62,560 nt of DNA, taken from the NCBI RefSeq assembly GCF_022832435.1, contig NZ_JALHLF010000011.1, forward strand, positions 1-62,560, in the 5' to 3' direction. Source of the DNA: Novosphingobium organovorum. GTDB taxonomy: Bacteria; Pseudomonadota; Alphaproteobacteria; Sphingomonadales; Sphingomonadaceae. Positions within the stretch are counted from its first letter, which is position 1. Every line of letters begins with the position of its first letter. This document shows positions 47,410 to 56,465 of the stretch, one piece after another. Below the pieces are notes generated by a model. That model searched no databases. It saw only the letters and a program-made list of their open reading frames with translations, and had not been told where the DNA came from. The position numbers and the translations under genes are program-made.

Positions 47410-47793
47410 TCACGCGCGGCACCCGCGCAGGGTGTGCCGCATAAAGAGATAAGCGCCCGAAACCGAGAAGCACACCACGAGGCCCGGCAGCGTCGTCAGT
47501 TCCTCCGCGAAGCCCGGCTCGAGCTGGTCCGCAGCCCAGGCCAGCGCCCCGATCAGCGCCGCGAACAGCGCAAACCATCCCGCCAGCACCGCCGTCCCCA
47601 ACCCCATGCGCAGCGCATGGCGAGGCATGACACGCTCCTTCCAATGGTCCGAAATCCGGCGCGAAAGCAGGACCCGCGAGGCCGAACGCCCGATCCCGGC
47701 GAGATGCGCGACGCGCGGCGCGATCGGCAGACGCAGGAACACCTCGCTTGCCGTGCAGCACAGCACGATCAGGAGGAGCCCCTCGAGGATCAC
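47410..47793 (-). CDS. Small membrane protein in the sulfotransferase cluster
   Basis: 127 residues, GTG 47793 overlapping the previous stop as GTGA. Three or so hydrophobic segments: ILEGLLLIVLCCTASEVFL, ALRMGLGTAVLAGWFALFAA and LTTLPGLVVCFSVSGAYLFM. Between them, an Arg-rich cytoplasmic segment (RVLLSRRISDHWKERVM). No family recognised. Confidence 0.65.
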   Translation of the reverse strand: MILEGLLLIVLCCTASEVFLRLPIAPRVAHLAGIGRSASRVLLSRRISDHWKERVMPRHALRMGLGTAVLAGWFALFAALIGALAWAADQLEPGFAEELTTLPGLVVCFSVSGAYLFMRHTLRGCRA

Positions 47794-48011
47794 CGTCCGG
47801 ACTTCCCACCGCGCGCGAGCGCGGCGCGGATGCGCCGATGCGCGCGCTTGATGGGATACCACACCAGCGAGACCAGGCTGAGCACCACCGTACCGATGAT
47901 GCCGAACACCACGCCGATGATGCCAAGCCCCGAACCGGGGCCGACATAGGCCAGCGCCGGGGTGCTCATCAGACCGGCCAGGAGGCCGAAGCAGATCAGG
48001 AAACGGGGCAT
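47790..48011 (-). CDS. GPGSG-type small exported membrane peptide
   Basis: 73 residues. Signal-peptide start (FLICFGLLAGLMSTPALA) followed by YVGPGSGLGIIGVVFGIIGTV then VWYPIKRAHRRIRAAL. The YxGPGxGLG...WPxRRxxRR pattern recurs as small membrane peptides next to phosphoesterase or sulfatase genes in several proteobacteria, as far as I recall. Overlaps the arylsulfotransferase frame by 16 bases. Function unknown. Confidence 0.75.
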   Translation of the reverse strand: MPRFLICFGLLAGLMSTPALAYVGPGSGLGIIGVVFGIIGTVVLSLVSLVWYPIKRAHRRIRAALARGGKSGR

Positions 48012-49351
48012 GCAAGAACCCTTTCGATACGTTTGGAATCACTGGGGAAATTAGCAACTTCGGACAGCACGAAATTGCGTCCGGGGTGGCGCGGGTCGTG
48101 CACCACCAGCTCCCACGCGAGCCGGCCCGAGGCATCCACCTCGAACGCGCGCCCCTGTTCGGAACTGGTCACCAGCAGGCCGCCGCCGGGCAGACGCTGG
48201 TGCTTGCCGCGCACCCGGCTGTAGAAATCGTAGCGTTGGCCATCGAGCAGGACATGCGGGGCTTTCTCGCCGCTGGGATCGAAAGCGACGATCCGGCTGA
48301 ACGAACGGCCATTCTGGTTGTCGAACACGCTGATCGTGCCGTCGGCGTCCCAGTCGGGATCGTGCTGGCGCAAGGTCACGTCGTTGGTGAACCATTTGAC
48401 GTGCAGCGTCTCGGGATCGATCACCAGGACGAGGTTGAGCGAGCGCATGCTGATCAGCAGGTCGCCCTGCGAAAATTCGGGAAACGCCGCCGCCAGCGCA
48501 CCGGGCAGTGGTTCGGCGTCGTTGATGTGGAAGGCATCGTCGTAGAAGCGCTCGGTGTCGCGACGCGGATTGGCGCCCACCGCGTTGTCGTCGATCCGGC
48601 GCATCTGGAACACGCTGAGCTGCGGATTGGCAGCCTCGATCTGGAGCGCGGTGATCCGCCGCACGGTGCGTCCGGTCGCCAGGTCGATCTTGCGGATGTC
48701 GTCTTCCGACCCGATCCCCCAGGCGAACTTGCCGGTATCGTCGGGGTTGAAGGCGTGGGTGATGCGCGCATCGCCGTACCACACCCGCTTGCCGCACGAA
48801 TCGATGCGCAAGGGGAAGTAGTCGCTGTCGAAGGCATAGAGCATCGAGCCATCGTCGAGCAGCGCGAAGCCGTGCGGATAGGGCGCCTGGCCGACCGCGA
48901 AGTGGTGCCGCACGAGCATGTCCGATCCGACCAGCCAGACCCGCTCGACCGCCATGCGCGGCGAAATGGCGAGCGCCGCGTAGCGCGGCTTGCCATCGAT
49001 CATGAAAATGCCCTGCACCAGGCGCCAGCCGGCCTGCGGCGCGGCGCGCTTGAGGTCGGTGCGCAGCACCAACCCTTCGATCCGGTGCGCGGTATGATTG
49101 GCGATCGGCGCGTAGTGCGCGGTCCTGGGCGAGATGTCGGGGGTCTGCGATTCGACGAAGGGATCGCGCACCAGGTTCGCCAGCGTCTGCCCGATCAGGC
49201 CGGGCACGCGGGCGAGCGTGTCCGCCCCCTCGAACACCAGCGAATCGGGATCGCGCGGAGCCTGACGCACCGCCCAGCCGAACAGCGCAAGCGCGCAGAT
49301 GAACAACACCACGCGCCGCCCGGCGACCAGAAGCGCGCTCATCGCCCGCAC
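47996..49351 (-). CDS. Arylsulfotransferase (ASST) family protein
   Basis: 451 residues. A beta-propeller sulfate transferase family that moves sulfate between phenols without PAPS, through a sulfohistidine. ASST-type motifs: AFHINDAEPLPGAL, DLLISMRSLNLVLVIDPETL, KWFTNDVTLRQHDPDWDADG and SVFDNQNGRS. The N-terminal segment RRVVLFICALALFGWAV is a signal anchor, so it probably acts in the periplasm. First gene of the cluster that ends with a cytosolic sulfotransferase. Two closely spaced starts (49351, 49342). Substrate unknown. Confidence 0.8.
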   Translation of the reverse strand: MRAMSALLVAGRRVVLFICALALFGWAVRQAPRDPDSLVFEGADTLARVPGLIGQTLANLVRDPFVESQTPDISPRTAHYAPIANHTAHRIEGLVLRTDLKRAAPQAGWRLVQGIFMIDGKPRYAALAISPRMAVERVWLVGSDMLVRHHFAVGQAPYPHGFALLDDGSMLYAFDSDYFPLRIDSCGKRVWYGDARITHAFNPDDTGKFAWGIGSEDDIRKIDLATGRTVRRITALQIEAANPQLSVFQMRRIDDNAVGANPRRDTERFYDDAFHINDAEPLPGALAAAFPEFSQGDLLISMRSLNLVLVIDPETLHVKWFTNDVTLRQHDPDWDADGTISVFDNQNGRSFSRIVAFDPSGEKAPHVLLDGQRYDFYSRVRGKHQRLPGGGLLVTSSEQGRAFEVDASGRLAWELVVHDPRHPGRNFVLSEVANFPSDSKRIERVLACPVS

Positions 49352-49527
49352 CTGCGATACGCGAAAAAGCCGGACGGGAGGGGATCAACCGCGTGCGAAA
49401 AGCCTGCCGGCACACTTGCACCTTGTAGACGCGAAACGAGAGATCGTGCGTCTACATTACCAAGATCGCATTTGGATTTCCGCGTATTTCACAGTGCAAC
49501 ATGACGAAATTGTTACATTTTCTTCGA

Positions 49528-50511
49528 CTAAAGAAGTGTATCGAAGCGCACCTGGGGAACGTGCAGGTCCTGAACAGGCCCGACAGGGACAATGCCGGTC
49601 GGATTTATTGTCTTGTGACTTTGATAATAATGCCCCTTGATGTGCTGGAAATCGACCGTCGCGGCAATGCCCGGCATCTGGAAAAACGCGCGCAGATACG
49701 TCGCAAGACGCGGGTAATCGGCAATCGGACGCAGGTTGCACTTGAAATGGCCGTGATAGACCGCATCGAAACGCACCAGAGTGGTGAACAGGCGGATATC
49801 GGCCTCGGTCAATTGAGCGCCCACCAGATAGCCACTGGTCGCCAGCCGCGCCTCGAGCCAGTCGAGCGTCTCGAACAGCGGCACCACGGCGGCCTCGTAA
49901 GCCTCCTGCGTGGTGGCGAAGCCCGCCTTGTAGACCCCGTTGTTGACCGTGTCGTAGACCCGCGCGTTGACGGCATCGATCTCGGCGCGCAGCGCGGGCG
50001 GATAGAAGTCCCCCGCGCGCGCGCCCAGAGAATCGAAGGCGCTGTTGAACATGCGCAGGATCTCGGCCGATTCGTTGCTGACGATCGTCGCGCGCCGGGT
50101 GTCCCACAGCACCGGCACCGTCACCCGGCCGGTGTAATCGGGCATGGCGGCGGTGTAGATCTGGTGCAGGAAGCGCGCGTGATGGATCGGATCGGGCACC
50201 ACCCCCGGCCCCGGCGCGAACGTCCAGCCGTTCTCGCCCATGTACCAGTGGACGACCGAGAGCGGGACCATTCCCTCCAGCCCCTTGAGCGCGCGCATGA
50301 TAAGCGTGCGGTGTGCCCAGGGACAGGCGAGGCTGACGTAAAGGTGGTAGCGTTCCGGCTCGGCGGCAAAGCCGGCCTGCCCCTCGGGGCCAGGCGCGCC
50401 ATCGGCGGTGACCCAGTCGCGAAACGCGGCTTCGGAGCGGCGGAAGGCCCCGCCCGTCGCCTTGGTGTCGTACCAGGTATCACGCCATTGCCCTTCGACC
50501 AGCAGTCCCAT
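49528..50511 (-). CDS. Glutathionyl-hydroquinone reductase (Omega-type GST)
   Basis: 327 residues. Reduces glutathionyl-hydroquinones formed during quinone or chloroaromatic detoxification. Catalytic Cys in YHLYVSLACPWAHRTLIM (CPWAHR), then VVHWYMGENGWTF, PDYTGRVTVPVLWDTRRATI, the SNESAEILRMF glutathione site, and a C-terminal GST helical domain with RFDAVYHGHFKCNLRPI. ATG 50511 preferred over 50514 because GGAG is then 7 bases upstream. Confidence 0.9.
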   Translation of the reverse strand: MGLLVEGQWRDTWYDTKATGGAFRRSEAAFRDWVTADGAPGPEGQAGFAAEPERYHLYVSLACPWAHRTLIMRALKGLEGMVPLSVVHWYMGENGWTFAPGPGVVPDPIHHARFLHQIYTAAMPDYTGRVTVPVLWDTRRATIVSNESAEILRMFNSAFDSLGARAGDFYPPALRAEIDAVNARVYDTVNNGVYKAGFATTQEAYEAAVVPLFETLDWLEARLATSGYLVGAQLTEADIRLFTTLVRFDAVYHGHFKCNLRPIADYPRLATYLRAFFQMPGIAATVDFQHIKGHYYQSHKTINPTGIVPVGPVQDLHVPQVRFDTLL

Positions 50512-50642
50512 CATCGTTCTCCATCATGCGCAGCGCGCCACGCCATGCCACGCGCGCGCATGCAGGCAAAGCGCAGCGGGGCCGCTGGTTGCCTGGCCGC
50601 GAACTGCGTAGCCGCTCGCTGCGTGGCCGGGGAGTGCGCCGC

Positions 50643-52268
50643 TCAGGCGCTGCGAAAGGCGTGGGTCACCGGATAGCGCCGGTCACGTCCGAAATTGCGC
50701 GGGGTCAGCTTGACCCCCGGCGGGGCCTGACGGCGCGCCGCTTCGGCGCGGTGGAGGCGTTCCTCGACATCGCGCAGCGCCCCGCGGTCGAACCCTTCGG
50801 CGACGAGCTGGTCGATGCTCTTGTCCTGCTCGACCAGCCCCTGGAGCATCGCGTCGAGCGCGCGGTAGGGCGCGCGCGCGTGATGCACGGCGCCGTGCGC
50901 GGCCAGCACCGCTTCGGGAATGACATCGCCGTTCGCCCCCAGGCCGATCCGCGCCGGACTGTCGTTGCGCCACTGCGCCAGCATGCGCACGGTACCGGCG
51001 TAGACATCCTTGAGTGGGGCGTAGCGCCCGACCAGCGCATCCCCGCGCGCGCCCACGCTGAGCTGGGTCTTGTTGACCGCGCTCAGCAGCATCGCGCCGC
51101 AGCGCTCGGCCTCGGCGGCGACCAGCAGTCCGCGCACGCCTTCGCCCAGACGCTCTTCCTCACCCGCACCGCCGCCTTCGAAGGCCTCGAGCGCGGCTTC
51201 GAAGACTGCATGCCCGGCCACCTCGCGCGCCGCGATGCCCAGGCGGCTGGCGCAGAGCCGGGCCAGCGCGATGCCCGCCCCGCCTCCATGCGATTCGCCG
51301 TCGCCGATCGGGGCGAGGACCGCCAGCACCCGCTCAGCCCCCAGCGCATCGACCGCAAGCGCGGCGCAGAGCGCGGCATCGAGCGACCCGTCGAGGGCCA
51401 GCGCGACTCTCGCCGCGCCTGCGCGCTCGGCGAAGTCGCGCAGCGCCAGCACGATCGCGCAGTAGAGACTTTCGGGATGCAGCGCGGCGGGCGCGATCGC
51501 CCCGCGGTCGCAACGCCAGCCCTTGGCGGTGCGCGTCCAGCGGGTCTGGATCACCTGCTCCTCCCAGTCACGCGCCTGCGCCGCGAGCGATCCGTCGCCG
51601 TTGACGACGAAGCTCGCCCCATCGAACACCAGCTCGTCCTGCCCGCCGACGCGGTTGAGATAGGCCAGTGGCAGGCCGGTATCGACCGCGCGACGCTTGG
51701 CAACGCCTTCGATTCGCAGCACGTCCTTGTTGATCTCGTAAGGGCTGCCGTTGATGCACACGAACATCTCGGCGCCGAAATCGGCAAGATGGCGGCAGAC
51801 CTCGGGACGCCAGATATCCTCGCAGATGGGAACGCCCAGCATCGTGCCGCGCACGATGACCGGTTCGGGCAAGGGGCCGGGCTGGAACAGCCGCATCTCG
51901 TCGAAGGTGCCGTAGTTGGGCAGCTCGTGCTTGAAACGCACTGCCGCGATTCGCCCCTGGTCGAGCAGGGCCACCCCGTTGTGCAGCGCACCATCGCGCA
52001 CGAAGGCCGATCCCACCAGCAGCGCGGGACTGCCCGGCCGTCCGGTCGCCTCGGCCAGATGCTCAAGCTCGGCGGCGGCCTTTTCGACGAGGGCCGGCTT
52101 GAGGATCAGATCCTCGGGCGGGTAGCCGATCAGATGCAGCTCGGGAAAGACGACGAGATCCGCGTCCCACGCCTCGCGCCGGGCGGCGAGAATCGCCTCG
52201 GCGTTGCCGGCGACATCGCCCACCGACTGGTTGAGCTGGCCAAGCGCAATCTTGAGAGCATCGGGCAT
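50643..52268 (-). CDS. nadE: Glutamine-dependent NAD+ synthase, divergent synthetase domain
   Basis: Last step of NAD synthesis: amidates NaAD. 541 residues. The N-terminal nitrilase-type glutaminase is intact: VVFPELHLIGYPPED (Glu43), FKHELPNYGTFDE (Lys) and PICEDIW (Cys). The C-terminal synthetase domain keeps VDALGAERVL and PLKDVYAGTVRMLAQWRND, but the PP-loop usually SGGxDS reads DGSLDA, and the usual TGNKSE reads SAVNKTQ, so two conserved sites are altered. ATG 52268. Pairs functionally with nadB at 19386. Confidence 0.85.
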   Translation of the reverse strand: MPDALKIALGQLNQSVGDVAGNAEAILAARREAWDADLVVFPELHLIGYPPEDLILKPALVEKAAAELEHLAEATGRPGSPALLVGSAFVRDGALHNGVALLDQGRIAAVRFKHELPNYGTFDEMRLFQPGPLPEPVIVRGTMLGVPICEDIWRPEVCRHLADFGAEMFVCINGSPYEINKDVLRIEGVAKRRAVDTGLPLAYLNRVGGQDELVFDGASFVVNGDGSLAAQARDWEEQVIQTRWTRTAKGWRCDRGAIAPAALHPESLYCAIVLALRDFAERAGAARVALALDGSLDAALCAALAVDALGAERVLAVLAPIGDGESHGGGAGIALARLCASRLGIAAREVAGHAVFEAALEAFEGGGAGEEERLGEGVRGLLVAAEAERCGAMLLSAVNKTQLSVGARGDALVGRYAPLKDVYAGTVRMLAQWRNDSPARIGLGANGDVIPEAVLAAHGAVHHARAPYRALDAMLQGLVEQDKSIDQLVAEGFDRGALRDVEERLHRAEAARRQAPPGVKLTPRNFGRDRRYPVTHAFRSA

Positions 52269-52366
52269 GGTCTCAGGTGATGCCCGCCCGGCCCGCCCAG
52301 CGCAAATGAAAACCCACGCCCCCGCCCGCCTTCCCACGAGGGGAAAACAAGCGCCAAACACGAAAA

Positions 52367-52387
52367 ACCCCCCCGAAACGGGAGGGT
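52367..52387 (-). terminator. Terminator between the small lipoprotein gene and nadE
   Basis: On the minus strand ACCCTCCCG and CGGGGGGGT pair (one mismatch, three-base loop), followed by TTTTT. A second strong hairpin of TGGGGGGCTG and CAGCCCCCCA (about 52450-52490) lies directly after the lipoprotein stop. Confidence 0.75.
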
Positions 52388-52493
52388 CTTTGTCCACTTG
52401 CGAAAGTGGTTCTTTCCTGCTGCTTCGCCTAAGCGAAGCGGAAAGCCGTGGGGGGCTGGAACGCCGCGAGGCGCCGACAGCCCCCCAAACGGA

Positions 52494-52658
52494 TTACATC
52501 GCCTCGGTCGGAACCTCGGTCGGAGCGTCCGTGGTCATCATGTCGCTCGGAACGGTCTCAACCGACTCCGAAGCGGTGTCGGTCGGTGCGTTACCGCCAC
52601 AAGCAGCGAGAGCCAGAGCGGCAGCCGACGCGAACGCGGCGAGAGCAATCTTCTTCAT
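52494..52658 (-). CDS. Small lipoprotein
   Basis: 54 residues. MKKIALAAF then a hydrophobic stretch ending in the lipobox LALAAC, followed by GGNAPTDTASESVETVPSDM: a short acidic, Thr/Ser-rich mature part without structure motifs. ATG 52658 has AAGGGG upstream. Resembles the small entericidin-like lipoproteins of sphingomonads. Function unknown. Confidence 0.75.
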   Translation of the reverse strand: MKKIALAAFASAAALALAACGGNAPTDTASESVETVPSDMMTTDAPTEVPTEAM

Positions 52659-52797
52659 GCGAATCCCCTTGCATTGTTTGGCACATAGGCCAACGCTTGC
52701 AGGCAAGCCTGCGGTCGCACTCTTTAAACGAGACGATGGTGCAACGCAAATAGGAAGTAGGGGGGGGGCAAATGGCGGTTCCCCGTGGGCTTGCGCA

Positions 52798-52819
52798 GAT
52801 ATAAAGATATCTTTATATC
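52798..52819. promoter_or_regulatory. Perfect 22-base palindrome upstream of the methionine operon
   Basis: Half-site GATATAAAGAT followed by its exact complement (center between 52808 and 52809). It ends 7 bases before the start codon of the ArsR-type regulator, the usual place for an autoregulatory operator of this family. SahR-type regulators (SAH-responsive, ArsR-methyltransferase) control metF, metH and related genes in Proteobacteria, so this is very probably the regulator's own operator. Confidence 0.8.
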
Positions 52820-52826
52820 CCCTTCC

Positions 52827-53846
52827 ATGCAAATCGACCCCCTTCTGAGGGCCCTTTCGGAGCCGACGCGCCTGCGCATCATGCGCCTGCTCGCCCATAT
52901 GGAACTGTCCGTGGGCGAACTCGCGCAGGTGCTGGGACAGAGCCAGCCGCGCGTCTCGCGCCATGTGCGAATCCTGTGCGATGCGGGTCTTTCCGAGCGC
53001 CGCAAGGAAGGCAGCTGGGTGTTCCTGCGCAGCGCGGTGAGCGACACCTCGCAGCCCGAGATGGGGGCCGCAGCGGCGCGCCTGCTTGCAATTGCCGAGC
53101 GCGACGATCCCGAATTTGCAACCCGCTGCCGGACCGACCGGCGCCATCTCGCCACCATCCGCGAGGCGCGCGAGGCCAATGCCCAGGCCTATTTCGCGCG
53201 CCATGCCCCGGAATGGGACACCCTGCGCCAGCTCCACGGCGCCGACGAGCCGGTCGAGGCCGCGCTGATCGCCGCGCTCGGCGATGCCCCGCAAGGGCTC
53301 GGCGCACTGCTCGACATCGGCACCGGAACCGGCCGCATGGCTGAACTTCTGGCGCCAAATGCCGTTCACATCACCGCGCTCGACCGCAATCCGGAGATGC
53401 TCCAGATCGCCCGCGCGCGCCTGCAGGCGCTGCCCGCGGGCAAAGTGGACCTGGTGCGCGGCGACTTTGCCGAGCTGCCCTTCGATTCGGGGACTTTCGA
53501 TACCGTGCTGTTTCATCAGGTGCTGCACTTCGCCCCCTCCCCTGGTCCCGTGCTGGGCGAGGCCGCGCGCGTCACCCGCGAGGGTGGGCGAATCGCCATC
53601 GTCGATCTGGCCGCGCACGAGCGCGAGGACCTGCGCGAACGCCACGCCCACGCGCGCCTGGGCTTTTCCGACGAGCAGATGGCCGGGCTCATGACGGGCG
53701 CGGGCTTCACCCCCGAACCCGCCATCGCGCTGCCCGGCGATCCGCTCACGGTGAAGATCTGGACCGCGCGGCGCAACGCCAGCCCTGCGCCCAGCCTCCC
53801 GGCCGACACCCCGGCCAGCCCTCCGGTCGAGAACGCCCAGGCCTGA
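52827..53846 (+). CDS. ArsR-type regulator fused to SAM-dependent methyltransferase domain (SahR-like)
   Basis: 339 residues. N-terminal winged helix (about 1-90): LLRALSEPTRLRIMRLLAHM, SVGELAQVLGQSQPRVSRHV with the recognition helix, and KEGSWVFLRSA. After a linker comes a methyltransferase-like fold with LLDIGTGTGRMAELLAP (motif I), ALDRNPEMLQIARARL and FHQVLHFAP. Regulators of this architecture sense SAH/SAM and repress methionine-cycle genes. It opens the operon with metF and the two metH parts, with gaps of 66 or less (metF), 1-base overlap, 11 and 17 bases. Confidence 0.85.
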   Translation: MQIDPLLRALSEPTRLRIMRLLAHMELSVGELAQVLGQSQPRVSRHVRILCDAGLSERRKEGSWVFLRSAVSDTSQPEMGAAAARLLAIAERDDPEFATRCRTDRRHLATIREAREANAQAYFARHAPEWDTLRQLHGADEPVEAALIAALGDAPQGLGALLDIGTGTGRMAELLAPNAVHITALDRNPEMLQIARARLQALPAGKVDLVRGDFAELPFDSGTFDTVLFHQVLHFAPSPGPVLGEAARVTREGGRIAIVDLAAHEREDLRERHAHARLGFSDEQMAGLMTGAGFTPEPAIALPGDPLTVKIWTARRNASPAPSLPADTPASPPVENAQA

Positions 53847-53912
53847 CCGGCCGGGCGCCCGCCGGCCCCGACACCTCCTTCAAGACCCGTTCCAGTGAAA
53901 GACCGCCCAACC

Positions 53913-54848
53913 ATGACCGTCCCCTCCCACCCGGCCCCTTCCCACCCGCAGCCGAGCGATGCGCCGCTGTTCGGCACTATGGCCGGGGACATCGCCGTGT
54001 CGTTCGAGTTCTTCCCCCCCAAGAGCGAGAAGATGGAAGCGCAGCTGTGGGACGCGATCACCGAGCTCGCCCCGCTGTCGCCCGACTTCGTCTCGGTGAC
54101 CTATGGCGCGGGCGGCTCCACGCGTGAGCGCACGCACGCCACCGTCGCGCGCATCCGCAAGGAAACCCCGCTGGTCCCCGCCGCGCATCTTACCTGCGTC
54201 GCCGCGAGCAAGGGTGAAATCGCGGAGATCGCCGACCAGTACTGGGAAGCGGGCGTGCGCCACATCGTGGCGCTGCGCGGTGATCCGCAGCCGCAGGACA
54301 ACGGCGTGTTTCGCGCGCATCCCGATGGCTACGCCAGCGCCGCCGCGCTGGTCGAAGGGCTCAAGGCGCGCCACGACTTCGAGGTTTCGGTCGCCGCCTA
54401 TCCCGAAGTCCACCCCGAGGCGGCGAGCGCGCAGAGCGACCTCGACAACCTCAAGCGCAAGATCGACGCGGGCGCAACGCGCGCGATCACCCAGTTCTTC
54501 TTCTCCGCCGACGCCTACTTCCGCTTTCTCGACAAGGCGCTGGCGGCCGGGATCGACGCCCCGATCGTGCCGGGGATCATGCCGGTGACCAGCTTTGCCG
54601 CGATTCGCCGCATGTCGGGCAACACCGCGATCCCCGCCTATCTGGAATCGCTGTTCAGCGATCTTGACGAACGCCCCGGTCCGCGCGCACTGGTGGCCGC
54701 GGTCGCCGCCGCCGACCTGTGCAAGCGCCTTTACGACGGGGGCGTGCGCAACTTCCATTTCTACACGCTCAACAAGGCCGACCAGACTTACGCGATCTGC
54801 CAGCTGCTCGGCCTTCGTCCGCACCTGCCTCTTGGGGAACCCGCCTGA
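53913..54848 (+). CDS. metF: 5,10-methylenetetrahydrofolate reductase
   Basis: Reduces methylene-THF (made by FolD/GlyA) to 5-methyl-THF, the methyl donor for MetH. 311 residues. Motifs: VSFEFFPPKSEKMEAQLWD, SVTYGAGGSTRERTHATVARI, VRHIVALRGDPQ and GATRAITQFFFSADAYFRF; the flavin and folate residues lie in these segments. Start ATG 53913 is used; GTG 53895 in frame is possible. Stop overlaps the metH start (TGATG). Confidence 0.94.
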   Translation: MTVPSHPAPSHPQPSDAPLFGTMAGDIAVSFEFFPPKSEKMEAQLWDAITELAPLSPDFVSVTYGAGGSTRERTHATVARIRKETPLVPAAHLTCVAASKGEIAEIADQYWEAGVRHIVALRGDPQPQDNGVFRAHPDGYASAAALVEGLKARHDFEVSVAAYPEVHPEAASAQSDLDNLKRKIDAGATRAITQFFFSADAYFRFLDKALAAGIDAPIVPGIMPVTSFAAIRRMSGNTAIPAYLESLFSDLDERPGPRALVAAVAAADLCKRLYDGGVRNFHFYTLNKADQTYAICQLLGLRPHLPLGEPA

Positions 54849-55894
54849 TGTCCGCCCGCGATACCTTCCTGGCCGAAGCGGCCAAGCGCATCCTCATTAC
54901 CGACGGCGCCTTCGGCACCGAAATCCAGAACTGGAAGCTGGCCGAGGCCGACTACGCCGGAACGCTCAACCTGGGCCATGACCAGAAGGGCAACAACGAC
55001 ATCCTCGCGCTGACCAGGCCCGAAGTGCCCGAGGCGATCCACCGCGCCTACTTCGAGGCGGGCGCGGACATCGCCGAGACCAACACGTTTTCGGCCAACC
55101 GCATCAGCCAGGCCGATTACGGCGCCGAACACCTCGTGCGCGAGATCAACCTCGCCTCCGCCCGGCTCGCCCGCCGCGTCGCCGACGAGTTCCAGGCCAA
55201 AGACGGACGCCCGCGCTTCGTCGCCGGTGCGATCGGACCGACCAACAAGACGCTCTCGCTCAGCCCCGACGTCAACGATCCGGGCTACCGCGAGATCGAC
55301 TGGGACACGCTTGTCGACGTCTACAAGGAACAGGCCGCCGCGCTCGTCGAGGGCGGTGCGGACTTCATCCTGATCGAGACCGTGTTCGACACGCTCAACG
55401 CCAAGGCCGGGATCATGGCGGTGCGCCAGCTCGAGGCGGAAATCGGGCGCGAAGTGCCGATCATGCTCTCGATGACGCTGACCGACCTGTCGGGCCGCAA
55501 CCTTTCGGGCCACACCGTCGAGGCGTTCTGGCACGCGGTGCGCCACGCCAGACCGCTCACGATCGGGCTCAACTGCTCGTTCGGGGCGACCCAGCTGCGC
55601 CCGCACGTCAAGGTCCTCTCCGAGATCTGCGACTGCCTCATCATGATCTACCCCAACGCAGGCCTGCCCAACGAACTGGGCGCCTACGACGAGATGCCTG
55701 GCACCACCGCCAGCTTCGTCAAGGAGTGGGCCGATGCGGGCCAGGTCAACGCGCTGGGCGGCTGCTGCGGTTCGACCCCGGCGCACATCGCCGCGATCGC
55801 CAAGGCGGTCGAGGGGCTGCCCCCGCGCCGCGTCCCCCAGCTTGCCCCCGTCACCCGGCTCGCCGGGCTCGAACCTTTCACCATGGCCGCCTGA
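54848..55894 (+). CDS. metH: Methionine synthase, homocysteine-binding part (MetH N-terminal module)
   Basis: 348 residues: the homocysteine S-methyltransferase domain as a separate protein. Zn ligands: IGLNCSFGA (about 241) and LGGCCGSTPAH (about 304). Other MetH-type marks: ITDGAFGTEIQNWKL, ADIAETNTFSANRISQADY, ILIETVFDTLNAKAGIMAV and MSMTLTDLSGRNLSGHT. The folate, cobalamin and reactivation domains are in the protein at 56466; the two must act together. The symbol refers to the split metH; naming of halves is arbitrary. Between them lies a GNAT gene. Confidence 0.92.
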   Translation: MSARDTFLAEAAKRILITDGAFGTEIQNWKLAEADYAGTLNLGHDQKGNNDILALTRPEVPEAIHRAYFEAGADIAETNTFSANRISQADYGAEHLVREINLASARLARRVADEFQAKDGRPRFVAGAIGPTNKTLSLSPDVNDPGYREIDWDTLVDVYKEQAAALVEGGADFILIETVFDTLNAKAGIMAVRQLEAEIGREVPIMLSMTLTDLSGRNLSGHTVEAFWHAVRHARPLTIGLNCSFGATQLRPHVKVLSEICDCLIMIYPNAGLPNELGAYDEMPGTTASFVKEWADAGQVNALGGCCGSTPAHIAAIAKAVEGLPPRRVPQLAPVTRLAGLEPFTMAA

Positions 55895-55905
55895 GCACTC
55901 CCGCA

Positions 55906-56448
55906 ATGACCAACATGCCCATCTGGCGCATCCGCAGGGCCACCCTGGACGATGCGCAAACCCTCTCGCTGATCGGTTCGGCAACCTTCCTCGACGCCTT
56001 CGCCGGCATGGTCGACGGCCAGGGCCTGCTCGCCCACTGCACGCGTTCGCACAGCGCCGAGGTCTACCGCCAGTATCTTGAAAGCGGCGCGATCGCCTGG
56101 CTTGCCGAAGTCGAACCGGGCCACGCGCCGGTCGGCTATGCGCTGGTGTGCAAGCCCGAGCTCGACCAGGCCATGAACGGCGACGTCGAGCTCAAGCGCA
56201 TCTACCTGCTCTCGCGCTTCCAGGGCACGGTGATCGGCAGCGTGCTCATGCGCCACGTGCTCGAGACGACACAGGCCGAAGGCTTCCGGCGCCTGCTGCT
56301 CGGCGTCAAGAACGACAACCACCGCGCGCTCAATTTCTACGCCAAGAACGGCTTCGAGACGATCGGCTCGCGCAGTTTCGACGTCGGCGGCACCGTCTAT
56401 GACGACTTCGTGCTCGCCCGCCCGCTCGACACCGTTCCGGCCACGTAA
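55906..56448 (+). CDS. GNAT family N-acetyltransferase, between the two metH parts
   Basis: 180 residues. Acetyl-CoA binding region: [20 protein letters not shown] then [20 protein letters not shown], followed by [19 protein letters not shown] (motif B). Substrate unknown. It starts 11 bases after the first metH part and ends 17 bases before the second, so it is almost certainly co-transcribed and under the same regulator. No methionine-cycle function is established for it. Confidence 0.87.
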   Translation: MTNMPIWRIRRATLDDAQTLSLIGSATFLDAFAGMVDGQGLLAHCTRSHSAEVYRQYLESGAIAWLAEVEPGHAPVGYALVCKPELDQAMNGDVELKRIYLLSRFQGTVIGSVLMRHVLETTQAEGFRRLLLGVKNDNHRALNFYAKNGFETIGSRSFDVGGTVYDDFVLARPLDTVPAT

Positions 56449-56465
56449 GGACAACGGGGACCTTC

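Noticed and set aside
52798..52826. SAM or SAH riboswitch upstream of the methionine operon
   Set aside because: The leader between palindrome and start codon is only 7 bases; no aptamer can fit, and an ArsR operator explains the site.
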